DNA of 64,000 nucleotides from Dinochytrium kinnereticum (taxonomy: Eukaryota > Chytridiomycota > Chytridiomycetes > Chytridiales > Chytridiaceae), in assembly GCA_027604005.1 (NCBI GenBank), contig JADGJT010000053.1, positions 613 to 64,612 of the forward strand, read 5' to 3'. Made by a program: the position numbers and the translations under genes. Numbering within the stretch: the stretch's first letter is position 1; every line of letters begins with the position of its first letter. The notes beneath the pieces are model-generated. The model saw only the letters and a program-made list of their open reading frames with translations. It did not search any database and was not told the origin of the DNA. Of the stretch, positions 47,304 to 58,511 are shown piece by piece.

Positions 47304-49715
47304 ATGGCAACCTCGACCTCGTTGGAGATCAAAGGCATCCCATGCCTGCGTCCCAGACAATCTGCGTCGAGGAGCCCGCAGACATCGCAGGGATATCGAG
47401 AGGAAGAAGAATCTGCATCGTATGAGGGAATCATACCGCTAGTGCACGAGTCGCATGCAGGCAGCATTCAAGGTGATGATGGGGAAGAGACATTGTCGCG
47501 TACGGATGTCCAGTTAGAGAACGCCATCAAGGAACTGGATAACCTGTCTCTGAGGCAAATTGAGATGGAACTAGAGCGGCATTCTTACGAAATGAAGTCT
47601 TCGCTGTCTAGTAATCTTCTGGGCTCCCGAAGCGCATATCTTCAGGAACAGCTTACTGAACAGCTGGAGCGACAACAGTTAAACATAGCACCCCATGCAT
47701 ATCAATGGAATGAACAGCCATGGGTATTGGGAAATTCGCGCCAACATAACTGGATAGGAGATCCTGCATATGGATCGTCATCTACATTGGAGAATGAACT
47801 ATGGTCGACTCTGCGGCATGGAGAAGCGCGGCAGTTTCCACTCGAACGTCCAGAAGTTTCCAGCGAGCTCTTTAATAATCTTTACCGAGCTATATCTCTC
47901 GATAGAAATCCCACTCATCTTGAGCAATCCGGCATTTGGTGTTATGGATCCTCATCGTACTTTGATCAATACTCATGGGAGCGAGATAAGGTAAGAATAT
48001 TCGCCGAATGGGCTAACAGCTTTAAGGATGATTCAGAGTTCTATGAGGCAGAAATTGCTAGTAGACACGAGCTAGATCAGTGTCAGACCAGGTATACATT
48101 AGTAGGTTCTTGTATAAGCTAATCATAGACCTCGGACAAGTTTAGGACTACCAGGATATAACGGCCAGCAAAGATCAAGGGGGGCAGAGATTTCCAACAT
48201 TACAGATGATGACAGTGATACGGGAGGTGTGCATTCAATTATCTTTTTATATCTTACAAGATGTAGACACTCTATATTCAAGGTCGCATGCAACGACTCC
48301 GCCTCAAACTCCAAATCGACACAGATCAAGGTCGCTCGATCATGCAAGTAATTTAAGGACAGTAGCTGCTAGAACAAACAGAGAGAGGGTAGATAGTAGA
48401 ATGTCTGTCCAAAGCGCAGCCACCCCTAGGCACATGGAGATATTCCCTCAGTTCCGAGCAACACCTGTCCCGGCCTCGTCTTTATTGCCACGGTAACTTA
48501 TATTTTATTACTATCCTGGATCTTATTAGTTAGATACAATGACATTATGCGCCGCATGAGTACTCGAAGTGCAGAGGCACGCTCTGCCAGAATACTTGCT
48601 TTAAATGCTTCAAAAAGGCCATTTAGTTTCTGCGATAACCCTTCAAGAAGCTCGCCGTGTGGCTGCAAAGTATGCTTTACTTTTTGGTGGTGTAATTCAC
48701 TTCTAAAATTCTATATAGTCACATGTCACGAAAGCGCTACAAGACGCGTTTTCATCCATTTCATCAGCAAAGAAAGCGCGATCTAGATCTCTGCCGCGTC
48801 TTCCATCAGAAAGATTGATAAATGATGCTCTTGATGCTGGCCAAAAAAGGCGCCGCAGAATTATGGGTTAGTAAAAATCCTTCGGCCTTCACTGATAGGT
48901 TATAGAAAATGAAGCAAGAGCAGGTTTGACGAAACATCATTCATTTCGGCCCACCATCAACTCGAAAATTCCAAACTATGACCAACTATATGATGATTTT
49001 CAGAAAAAACAAAAAACAAAAAGAGATAGCCCGAAAACGACACAGTTAATGATTAGATTAAAATACTTACTGATAAAAATAGTGTTCAGCCGTTTGATGG
49101 AGTTGAAAGGCATCTTTCGGAATTTCTTGAACGTAAAGCACGACGACAGCAAAGGCAACAAGAAAGGGAAGAACGAAAGAAGCCCCAGAGACAACGCAAT
49201 CTTGCAATAGAAAATTCGACTGAGGTAAGCAGTGGCTGAAAAACAATATCGGAATTCCTTATTGTAAGTTACTAAGCAATTCTTTCAGCCTCCTATCCCT
49301 AGAGGAACACGCTCTACGGAACTTCGGAACTCTCAACGATTAATATTGGTACGAAAAAAGGTAGAAGCCCAAATTCGGGAGCAGAGGCTCATAGATGAAC
49401 GAGAACAACGTCTTCGAGTATGAAGAAACCAACAACCTTTATTAATCTACTTTATAGAGGGTGGCTAGTTTTGTTCAGAGCCGACTTCGAGAACATAATC
49501 CGGAGAAAAAAGACGAGCGCTTTCGATCAATGGGATCGATAGCCTCAATAGAATCTGTTCGAGAAAAAGAAATTGCTTACCAGAAAGAGCTTAAAAGAAT
49601 TCGCAGCAAACTCGCGAATCGACTATGTCTTTTTGAGCAATCATTTGTCCAGAACGCAAAGCACAAGGCAAAGGCAGAGTACGCCAAAATAATGAGGGAT
49701 GTTCATAATGTTTGA
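47304..49715 (+). CDS. FAM161-family centriolar/ciliary protein
   Basis: FAM161 proteins bind microtubules in the centriole inner scaffold and at the base of cilia. The ATG at 47304 opens a polar N-terminal half with a Leu/Glu/Gln-rich helix (LRQIEMELERHSYEMKSSL). The FAM161 domain follows in short exons: FPQFRATPVPASSLLPR, DIMRRMSTRSAEARSARI, LALNASKRPFSF, ERLINDALDAGQKRR-type sequence, FRPTINSKIPNYDQLYDDFQ and PPIPRGTRSTELRNSQRL. The end (KEIAYQKELKRIRSKLANRL, CLFEQSFVQNAKHKAKAEYA) matches the family C-terminus, in which a LFEQ block precedes an Ala-rich helix. About ten exons, several limits approximate. It indicates basal bodies and flagella. It converges on the SNAPC4-like gene with 54 nt between stop codons. 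Confidence 0.82.
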
Positions 49716-49769
49716 TTCAGGCGTCACAGAACTGCAAAACTGTACATAATACATTCTCTATTTGTTTGC

Positions 49770-51440
49770 TTATTGTGTTCTTTTGCATAATTTTAGCCAT
49801 GCACGTTGACACTGTAAACGTCAGTACCGAATAAATATACATCATACCATCTTTGGTGTTCTGGTGTCCATTCCCCGCGCAATTACCGACCACGATGTGC
49901 CATGCTCCTCGACTAATGACTTTAATCTCTCGTACTCCTGAGCATTTCCTTAAGGATAGAGCTGCTTATCATCTAAGTACCTCGTTCGAAAATGCGCCCC
50001 TTTGTATATCTGGATTGAGAACATTTTCGAATCTTTCTCGACATTGAACATCTGTTCTGTGCGGAATATCCTGGGAGACCGCACTCCAGTTACCGCGGCC
50101 ATGCCGTGAAACAGACTCACGTAGTTTCTAAAAGCACCCAATCGCAAGTAAATAAGAAGAATAGGCAAAGACTAGCAAACGAAGTAGAAAACAAAGAAGT
50201 CCAATAGAGTGAGGGACCTTGTCTTCTGATGGTGTCCACCTTCCCTTTTTAATTCCGGCTTTAGCTGTCTGCCTCCATCTATAAAGGCATTGTCTTGCCG
50301 AACGACCTTCAAAGTATGCCGCAACTATTCTTAAGTTAGTTAACATGAGAGGTTATCTGATCCCACCTATTTTCCAATTGGTTCCATGTTTTTCCACCAT
50401 GGCCCGCAAAAATGAATCTTCCTGAAACGTCCAGTCTCTTCAGAGATAAAAATAAGCTAGGAACAACCTTTGGATCACCTACCTTGTAGAAGGCGGGTTG
50501 CAAAACCTCTGATACATCCGAAAGCAGTCACAAGCCACGCGACCTGTCTATATCTATGATAAGATACTTCATGTGACTTTACTGACCCCTAATTCTTCAG
50601 CTATTTCAATCCAATCTTTCAGTTCACGGGATTCAACAATTGCCTTCAACTTTTCCAGTTCTTGCTTCGAGAAAGGCTTCTTATTAATCCAGGGGTGCTG
50701 ATTACAAGTCCACTGGATTTTGCAATCCATCGCACTTCGATACGGTAATTGTCTAGCAACGGAGTCCCAATTAATTCCTTCTACATTGACTAATAATTCA
50801 CGCTCCGTCATTTGTGATATATCCCGAGAGCCACTTTGGGAGCTAAGGTGATTCAGTGATATTAGAGTGAATGATCATTGTTTACAGTATTCGCATATTT
50901 TGCCGCCTAATCTCCCTTTCTAATAGCTTTTGTTCAGGGTTATGGACTAAAATTTAGATAGCTATTTAGATGGCACTTACAGTTTGATTTCCGATGCAGG
51001 TATTTAACTTTTTTCTGGTAGACGTCTACATCCCTGATAGGATCATCAGGGACCTACAGAAAACGTCAACTCAATCTCTAACAAGCCTTCATACGTTTCC
51101 ATCCTCATCGCAAAAGTAGGTCGGCTGCTGGAAAAAATAACGATGGGAAGTTTTCTTTGAGATCTTGATCGCTTCAGCAAGCCTTGTCTACCACAGTTTA
51201 GACGATAGCCAGTGTCATCAATGCACTAACCTGTGCAGCACTGTTTTCTTTCAAATTTTTATCCACCATGCGCAGCAGACTGCGTAGGTGGTCCTGGAGA
51301 CTTGCATTTGATACCAATGCCTCTGAAATATCGTTTTGCATGGCGCAAGAAGCATCAGGAGCTTGGTCGGACCTGAGGAACCCCCCCATGAATAGAAGGT
51401 CATTCCTTTCCTCCGAATCGCTTTCATTGTCAATCATCAT
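49770..51440 (-). CDS. multi-repeat Myb protein, SNAPC4-like (snRNA gene transcription)
   Basis: SNAPC4 is the Myb subunit of SNAPc, which binds the proximal element of snRNA promoters. From the ATG at 51440 an acidic leader, a helix and FFQQPTYFCDEDGN-like sequence come first, then VPDDPIRDVDVYQKKVKYLH and LLEREIRRQNMRIL. At least four Myb repeats follow: INWDSVARQLPYRSAMDCKI, WINKKPFSKQELEKLKAIVE with LKDWIEIAEELGV, AAYFEGRSARQCLYRWRQ with KKGRWTPSEDK, and LRESVSRHGRGNWSAVSQDI with PHRTDVQCRERFENVLNP. A last repeat (YERLKSLVEEHGTSWSVIAR) is completed by an exon reading MCQRAWLKLCKRTQ and a TAA at 49770. Its ATG overlaps the TTC4 stop as ATGA. Around nine exons. BAS1-type Myb factors are less likely. 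Confidence 0.82.
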
Positions 51441-52722
51441 TTTATTTTTATTGCATCTTTGATGGAGAATGTTGACTTGGTCGATACAAGCAAAAATGTG
51501 GCAATTCCATCTACAAGGCGGAAACTTTTATGCTTCATTGCCTCCAAAAGCGGCAAGTTCTTGTCTACCTGGTATATCCTTGGCTTTCCAGCCAGTGACT
51601 TGTCGAGGTCCATTCTGGTTTCAAAGTAGACAGTTATGCTTGATGGGTCATAGTGATGCTTTTCGTCCCAAGGTGGTCTATCGGATTCCGAGAACATCAT
51701 CTCAATATGATCCTGAAAAGTGTCTTCTTCGTGAAATTGAGAAATCATATCCGATTGCTCGAATTCAGGATATAGAAACAGAACTGGAACTGTAAGGCCA
51801 CCATCCTCAGAACTCATCTGGGGAATGTAGCCAGAGAGATATTCCGTTCCAAGCTTAGCCTGCCCGGGTAAAGTGAGACTTCTTTTTCCGCGAGATTCAG
51901 CCGTTGATAATATCGTCACGATATTTCGTTCCTAGTTAGAATCAGCAAAATGTTTTCAAAGCACCGCCTAATAACCTTCAGCGCAGCGACGATCTTCTCC
52001 TCAAATTCCACCTTGAGCTGCTCGGATAGTTTTGCCTTTTGTTCCTTTTGAGCTATTTGAGTCAATTTATCCTGAATGCGCTTTTTTTCTATCTTCATCG
52101 AAGCGTTCTGCGGATCTGCCTGAATGACTTTAGAATATGCTGAAAGAAATACGTAACTATTAAACCGTATTCACAGCAATCAAGAGCTTCCTCAAATCGA
52201 TCAAGTGCAAACAAAGCCTTGATTGAACGATAATAAGCCTTTACATTTCTTGGATTTATCTTGATGGCTTCAGCGCAGTCATTTATCGCTTTTCGAAAGT
52301 TGCCTGCATGGAATTTAATTGCATTAGACAAAATGCGGCAAAGCTCAAAGAATACCCAGCTCCAAATTGACAGCTGCCCGGTTTGAATGAAGAACTGATT
52401 TTAAATCCTGATCATCCGGTGCAGCAGCTATTCCCTTTGAGTAATATTCAATGGCGTTCCGGTAATATTTGGGACCATCCTTGAAGCAGTCGTTTCCTTG
52501 TTCCTTAAAGTTTAAAGCAATCTCTACCACTGTGTTAGCTCTGGGTTAATACAACCGTTGACAAGTACCATCAGGTGTCCCATCATAAACCAAAGATTGG
52601 AGTGCAGCAAGAGTATCGTTATCTTCGCCAAATGAAGAATCTAGATGAGACATGAACAGCGGAGTCGACTCCAGGACCTTGAACAGCTCGACCACATCCT
52701 TTGGAGCAGGATTATTTTGCAT
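51437..52722 (-). CDS. TTC4/Cns1-type TPR co-chaperone
   Basis: Binds HSP90/HSP70 through TPRs; yeast Cns1 is essential and acts with eEF2. The ATG at 52722 gives MQNNPAPKDVVELFKVLES. TPR repeats: ALNFKEQGNDCFKDGPKYYR with NAIEYYSKGIAAAPDD, SVLHSNRAAVNLELGNFRKA, and INPRNVKAYYRSIKALFALD with RFEEALDCCEYGL. A coiled segment (KIEKKRIQDKLTQIAQKEQK) leads to the C-terminal wheel domain: VPVLFLYPEFEQSDMISQFH, PPWDEKHHYDPSSITVYFET and MKHKSFRLVDGIATFLLVST. It ends with TGA at 51437-51439, which shares bases with the ATG of the downstream SNAPC4-like gene. About six exons. Divergent from the aminotransferase, 63 nt apart. Confidence 0.93.
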
Positions 52723-52785
52723 GGCTCGGGTCTTTTTCTTTTATTGATCAGTGACACAAGACTTCCTTAAGCTACTGAAATCATT
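52723..52785. promoter_or_regulatory. bidirectional promoter, TTC4 / aminotransferase
   Basis: Sixty-three nt between divergent start codons; shared promoter inferred from spacing only. Confidence 0.5.
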
Positions 52786-54268
52786 ATGGCACAGCAGCAG
52801 GATTATTCTATGGGTGAAAAAACACTTTTTCCAACAGGTATGCGCGAATGGCGACTCTGCTTGAACTAATTCCTCACTTCAGATGACCCAGACTTCATAT
52901 CCTTTGAGTTTGGAGCTCCTGGAAGAGATCTTCTGCCTGTCCAGATTTGGAAGGATTCATTTGCAAACTGGTTGCAAGACGATCCAACAAGTTACTTGCA
53001 ATATGGTCCATGTCTGGGTAATTAGCCTTGCTGCATTGTGTTGTCATGTATGCTAAAAGCAGCTCTAGGTGATGTGAGGTATCGCGTAGAGGTGAATGAA
53101 TTCAAGTCTACTGTTACTTAACGATCGTTTTAGCTTGCAAAGTTCTTGTCCAGGCATTATCAATCAGAGGTGAAGCATGAGAGCATCTCTTTGACAAACG
53201 GTGCATCCCAGTCATTTTCCAAGTGCGTGGGAACCTCATTTTTATATCGCCACTGACTTCTTCAGCATTATATCACTCTTTACGATCCCAAATGTCACTC
53301 AGGTCATCATAGAGAATCCAACATATTTCCTCGCCATTCGAGTTTTAGAGGACCACGGTATCGATCGAAAGAGTACTTGGAAAATACCTGTGGATGAGAA
53401 CGGCCTTCTTGTGGACGAACTCAAAAAAGTTTTAGAGCAGAACCCTTCCCCGAAGCTTCCACCTCCGATCAAAGACGAGAAACGATTTCCTTACCTTCTC
53501 TTCTTAGTCCCCACATTTTCGAACCCGAGTGGGACAACTCTTTCGCACGAGCGCAGGGAGGCATTGGTGAAACTCGCTCGCCAGCACGATATATTGGTTG
53601 TTTGTGATGATGTGTATCAGCTATTACCTTTCGGTAATAATCTGCCCCCGCAGCGGGTCTACCATTTCGATCGTGGCTCCACTTTCGGAAATGTGATTTC
53701 GAACCAATCCTTTTCCAAAATACTGGCACCTGGATCTCGCCTCGGATGGATAGAGGCGGGCCCGGGGATCATTAACCAGTACGAGAAGAGCGGCCTGATG
53801 TATTCTGGCGGTTCTCCAAATCATTTCTTTTCGGGAATGGCCACAAGTGCCCTAAAGCTTGGTCTTTTGGATAGCCATTTGGCATTCTTACGTGGCATAT
53901 ACCAACAGAGAATGGAGATAATGTGCAATTTCTTGAGAACGCAAATGGTTTGTCCTTCCAACCTCATTAGGCCTAACCCTTTTCAGCCCTCGTCGCTGAG
54001 GTTTAGCGAGCCAAAAGGTGGCTTTTTTATTTGGGTTGAGCTTCCGAAACATGTGAACACAACTGAATTGCTTGCCGCCATCAAAGGTGGCAAAGAATAC
54101 GGAGGAATGCCAATTCCTAAACAAAAGGTTTCTTTCGCCCCTGGCAATGCCTTCTCTAGTGATGGCAATCATGGCAATTTTATGCGGTTGACGTATTCTT
54201 TTTACGAGCCAAAAGACCTAGTAATGGGGTTAGAGCGACTAAAAACAGTCCTTGAGATGATTCTATAA
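52786..54268 (+). CDS. PLP-dependent class-I aminotransferase (yeast YER152C-like)
   Basis: Fold-type I aminotransferase. The first exon gives MAQQQDYSMGEKTLFPT. Then come DDPDFISFEFGAPGRDLLPV, TSYLQYGPCLG, VRYRVELAKFLSRHYQSEV and SISLTNGASQSFSNIISLFT, the last rebuilt over a 43-nt intron that starts GTGCGT. The main exon continues ENPTYFLAIRVLEDHGID, VPTFSNPSGTTLSHERREAL, VVCDDVYQLLPFG, and the PLP-lysine segment NQSFSKILAPGSRLGWIEAG. The C-terminal domain reads PKGGFFIWVELPKH and FMRLTYSFYEP. The best-known relatives act on 2-aminoadipate or aromatic amino acids, but the substrate cannot be told from sequence. Five exons. The last codons and the stop lie in a 43-nt tandem repeat. Confidence 0.9.
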
Positions 54269-54334
54269 CAATATGTGTTCTTAAAATTAATTCCTTGAGA
54301 TGATTCTATAACAATATATGTTCTTAAAACTTCA
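54249..54334. repeat. 43-nt tandem duplication across the 3' end of the aminotransferase
   Basis: Two direct copies (54249-54291 and 54292-54334), both beginning TCCTTGAGATGATTCTATAA. One interior mismatch is seen, with a few more at the end. The first copy holds the last codons and TAA of the aminotransferase. The second reaches the stop codon of the convergent PP2C gene. Confidence 0.95.
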
Positions 54335-56195
54335 TGACCGACCAAATCCAAAACCCGCGCTAGGTGTAGCATTCTGCAGATCTCGACCAAATTCGAACCC
54401 TGCTCCAGGTGTAGAATTCTGCCATCCTTCTTCGCACGCTGGAAAAGCTGTAATACTCGACCCCAGATGCTCAGCTGATCTGGCAGGGGCTACAGGAGGA
54501 ATATCCAGTTCTGTTCCATTCATATCTGTGTTGCTTTGTGGAAGGCAATCGGTCTCAATCGATGAACTTGCTTTTCCCCGCATCCTTTTCATATAACGGC
54601 GTGCTCCAAGTTTGAGGAGTTCTGAAACATTGGGCTTTGAGGTGAAAGTCGTAGCAATGGCGGATAAGTCTAACTCATCCGGAACATTTGCAACAGGCGG
54701 AATTGTCGCCCATTTCCAGCAACCTCTTTCAACATCTCTTTCCATTATACGCTTCCACGAGTTGCCTTCCTCTCCTCTTAAATTGTGCGTAGAAGCCGCT
54801 TGAAGCTCAACAATAACAACGGTAATATCGTCTGCCGAGCCCTTGATTAGGGCAGTATCACAGAGAGCTTGGGCGACTATCTCTATATCAGGAGACAAGG
54901 ACAACTCCAATTCGTCCAACTCCCTTGAGCATAAACGTGTGAAATGCTCTACGACTGACGAATCGTATACATCATTGCTTCTCTTAGAAACGAGAGTTTC
55001 AATAATCTCCCCTATAGAAGGCTGCTGAATTTCATCCACGGTAGCGTTATCCTCAAAACCATTCCCAACACCCTGAAAAACACGCGCAATGGATGCAGCT
55101 CGCATTACATCTTTCCTGAAAAAAAGGTAAAATAATAATTCAAAACGGCGGTTTTACGCTTACAAGCCATCAGAGCATATAAGAAATTCTAGCCGCCCTG
55201 ACTTCGTCATTCTCAAGAGTTCATCCACATTGAAGCAGTATACTGTCGTCCGATTTAGCAGGTTATTTTGGTGATTCAGATTGCCAAGTGTGTTGGTCAT
55301 CCCTAATCTATGTAGACTGGTAGCGCTTGTAATGTACCCGCCTTTAAGACCACCTCCATTGAGCTTTGCAAGGTCTGTGATGGTTTTATAATCCTCTGAA
55401 ACTGTTAGCCTGGATTGGCCCTCCCTACATTTTCAAAATACGATGATTAGTTCGAAAGATTGATAAATTAGTTTCAGCTTACTTTACTATGAACGGAAAA
55501 AATCCGAGACTGTCCTCAAAAGAGCATATTTCAGGATGCTCCGACCTTCCTACTCTTCTCCATATTCTCAAAGGAATCCCACTATCGGGGTCAATCGCCA
55601 TAATCGAAGTATCTCCAATGTTTATAAACCACGAAAAATCTTCAAATAGTATCCCCATGGCCAAGGTGGCTCCATTATCTCGAGAAAGAGTGTCATGCTT
55701 GTCTAAACAAAAAAAAATTAAGGTTTGGATGCAGGCCATTTATGGTTACTTGATAGTTGCAAGTGAATAAAAGACTTGAGGTTGCCAAGTTCTTGAGTTA
55801 CTATATCGCGAAAGATGGCTAAGTCCGTTAAACATTAGATTGAATATCGGGTCACCTTTGACATCATCTGAGCATTGTGGCGACTGTGCCGCCTGGAATC
55901 GCATAAAAGATCTTGAGAATAAACTGCTTATCTCTTCACAGATTATGGGCTTTAACAGTGAGACTAGTCTCTGTGCTGGGGATTCTTTAACGGTTGACTG
56001 GGTCTCTCCATGCCCGTCTACAACAAAGAAACCTGAAACGGTTGAGGTATCATCCAGTTGCAAAGATGACGGCGATAGCCGGAACGAAGGCGTGAATGAA
56101 AACAATCCGTATCCATCTTCCTGAACGAACTCTCCCTCCCGAAAATGCTTCCGTCCCGGAATCGAACATGCAGCAGCTCGAAATGGAAAGGACAT
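54332..56195 (-). CDS. PP2C-type (PPM) protein phosphatase
   Basis: Metal-dependent Ser/Thr phosphatase of the PPM fold. From the ATG at 56195: GEFVQEDGYGLFSFTP supplies the N-terminal acidic ligand region, and GFFVVDGHGETQ is the DGHGE motif. RDNGATLAMGILFEDFSWFI with NIGDTSIMAID corresponds to the SGTTA...GDSR region, here GDTS. RLEFLICSDGL is the conserved SDG motif, and GSADDITVVIVEL corresponds to the SxDNITVVVV end, with Asp replacing Asn. A C-terminal extension of about 140 residues ends in two imperfect repeats (NSTPGAGFEFGRDLQ, NATPSAGFGFGRS). All main acidic metal-ligand motifs are retained, so activity is likely. Four exons. The partner proteins are unknown. Confidence 0.85.
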
Positions 56196-56197
56196 TT

Positions 56198-56500
56198 TTA
56201 TCTATTGAAGTTGAATTTATTTTTGACCAACAACAGAGAAGAAAGAAAGGGACAGATATAGAACGAAAGATAGCAAAAGCCAACCGAGAAGGACATATCA
56301 TCTTCTTTATAGCTGCCGTTGACAGCTGTGTTTGTTTGTTTTCCTGCTCTTGCCTTCCTTCCTGGGTTGTTTTGAACCACGAAGTTGTTAATTTCCTTGG
56401 CTGTATGTGGTTTCGTCGTTGGAGCGTTGCAGGAGGAGTTGAGGATGAATAGGTTTGGCTTAATTGCTGGGTAGATAGTTTGTATAGAGTTGAAGCTCAT
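56198..56500 (-). CDS. possible short protein, 100 residues, unrecognised
   Basis: Open minus-strand frame starting MSFNSIQTIYPAIKPNLFIL and ending just before the PP2C start. It is Asn/Lys/Thr-rich and has no family resemblance. It could be part of the PP2C 5' leader instead. Confidence 0.2.
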   Translation of the reverse strand: MSFNSIQTIYPAIKPNLFILNSSCNAPTTKPHTAKEINNFVVQNNPGRKARAGKQTNTAVNGSYKEDDMSFSVGFCYLSFYICPFLSSLLLVKNKFNFNR

Positions 56501-56561
56501 GGTGCTGGTTTGCGGCTTGTCACAGAATCCGTAGTGACCTCTTCATCATTCTCATAAGAAG

Positions 56562-57308
56562 ATGTTCAAGCTGAAGTGGAATGCAGGTGATTTTCATATT
56601 TGTTGTTTATTATGGCTCAAACACAGGGATCCCTTCGTTTTGCTGTTAAGATGATTTCTGTGGGGCTTGACTCAACAAAGATGGGACGCGTCGGAATTCA
56701 TTCGACATTATTCTTTTGGCTGATTCTACCGAATATCGAGACCACGTCAGAGAGTTTGACAGGCATCTGTCCGTTTTCACAGCATAATCTCATGATAGAG
56801 CCAAAATTCCTTTCCCTTCTCCCTCAGATAACGATCCAGCCCCTCCCTTCCTCGTTGTTTTGAATATCCCTTCCGCAACCCTCCTCGTACTCGTACCGTT
56901 TAGCCAAACAGACAGGATGCTGGCCAGCGTCAGGGATCAGTCGAGGATCTATGCGCTGTTGGCGGGGGTTGGAAATAAGTTTTGTGTGATGTTCCCGCAA
57001 TATAGCCCCGTTGAGAGACCTTCAGGCATAAGTGAATAGATGCAGTTGTGGCGTGAGTTTTTTTTTGGTTTTGGTTCTTGTCTTTCCTTGAGGCGTGTTG
57101 GTTGAATGATGCAAACACACTTATTTTTTTGCCTTTTTGTAATCATCCCTTTTCCTTCTCTCGCTCATGCAGCAAATGCTACACCATTATCTTAGATGAC
57201 GGGTCAAGAACCTACACATACAACATCACCTGCAACGGCCCCACACAATCTTTCGTGACACCGTCCCTTGGCAGGAGAGGACAACGACCGCCAAACTACG
57301 GTCAATGA
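56562..57308 (+). CDS. unrecognised multi-exon protein
   Basis: Several plus-strand segments look strongly coding and lie in compatible frames. A possible first exon is MFKLKWNA (ATG at 56562). FDIILLADSTEYRDHVREFD lies near 56700-56760, and DPAPPFLVVLNIPSATLLVL, VPFSQTDRMLASVRDQSRIY and ALLAGVGN lie near 56830-56970. After a long intron ending in CATGCAG comes KCYTIILDDGSRTYTYNITC, then a basic Gly/Arg/Pro tail ending at the TGA at 57306-57308. The frame before 56790 meets an in-frame TAA in the same phase as the following segment. A very short intron (about 30 nt) would remove it, or the gene is damaged. No family assigned. Confidence 0.45.
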
Positions 57309-57362
57309 TGAGGTTTTTGTTTTAAAGAATCCAACCAAATCTTATTACTTTTAGTTTTCCAA

Positions 57363-58455
57363 TCAGAAGAAAAGGTAAAAAGCAAGAGATGCAATTGTGA
57401 AGGAAGAGACAAAGTTCACTTGATGGTTGTCAAGGATACCGTAGCCGCTAATAACCACCAGATCGGACGGGTCCTCCGTCGCTGACGCTACGCGATAATC
57501 TGTTGTGACCTGTTTGGACTTCTTGTTGTACGTTGTTCGCTGAATAGTGGCGCCTAGTAACGAGTCCAACTTGATTCCCTGTGTTAGTTTGCATGTTAAA
57601 GAAGCAATACATACCAGCGATCCACAGAGCCCGGAAATAGCTCCGATAAGAATACAGATTAATCCCGATGACACAGTCCAGCTTGGCTCCAAAAACAAGC
57701 ATAAGGAAGGCATTACTCCGACGAAGGCTCCACCTCCGATAGATGCGAGCAAACCGAGTTTGCTCACTCCTGTACACGTAAAAACGGGAGTCAGTTTCAA
57801 ACGATTAAAATCATGTTACCTCCATTAGTTCCCGGAGGGACAGCCTTGAAGCTGGTGATCAACACTGGGAGCTGCTTTGAGAGTATCCCTAGCTCACTAG
57901 AAACTATTAAACAGCAGAAACCCAGTTGCGACAAATTGAAAGTACACTCGTGTGCTTTACCTCGCCCATGTATCCCCACAGCAACAGGCATAATGACTTC
58001 ACATTGGTCAATAGATGCTTTGCTGGCAACTTGCACACTCACGCGATATACGCGCAAAAAAGGGCGGTATTTAGTCTTTCCACCAAGCTTCGCTCCTGAC
58101 CCCACTTTCCAAAGGCTGATGAAATGTATACAGACGACGACGCAACATAAAATGAATGGATGAGGCTTATGACGCTTCCAGTAAATCCATTCGCAAACAC
58201 TTGAATGGCTGTCCTTTTCCCGCCCACAGTCGCACCCTCTTCCAAGCGGGCCTTCTGCTCTGACCCCATCTTGGTCAGCTTTGATGACGACAGGTAGAAT
58301 GTCAGCAGAATGGCGGTGAAGACTAAGGAGGCATGTGTAAATGTGGCCATTCCAACAATCACAGCAGCCATCGCCCCGCTGACCGACAGTGACTGCTTGC
58401 GGAGGCCATGTAGTGCTAGCAGAGCGCACAAGAAGGTCGCCCAAACGATATGCAT
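57363..58455 (-). CDS. TMEM19/DUF92 integral membrane protein (VTE6 family)
   Basis: Multi-pass membrane protein of the DUF92 family; the plant member VTE6 is a CTP-dependent phytyl-phosphate kinase, while the fungal function is unknown. From the ATG at 58455: HIVWATFLCALLALHGL, SLSVSGAMAAVIVGMATFTH, ASLVFTAILLTFYLSSSKLT and the loop GSEQKARLEEGATVGGKRTA. The family signature HYACCCGDTWASELGILSKQ and LITSFKAVPPGTNGG are rebuilt over two short introns. Then LGLLASIGGGAFVGVMPSLC and GAISGLCGSLGIKLDSLLGA with TIQRTTYNKKS follow. The last segments are ISGYGILDNHQVNFVSS and a final hydrophobic helix. Five exons. Head to head with DUF1748, 56 nt apart. Confidence 0.9.
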
Positions 58456-58511
58456 GGTGAACGCACAAGAAATCTTCGTGATGAGGGCCGTTGCACGAAA
58501 ACATTTGAAGA
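58456..58511. promoter_or_regulatory. bidirectional promoter, TMEM19 / DUF1748
   Basis: Fifty-six nt between divergent start codons; a shared promoter is inferred. Confidence 0.5.

Noticed and set aside
55489..56452. Plus-strand frames of about 90-118 codons opposite PP2C
   Set aside because: Antisense to conserved PP2C motifs. No conserved sequence of their own.
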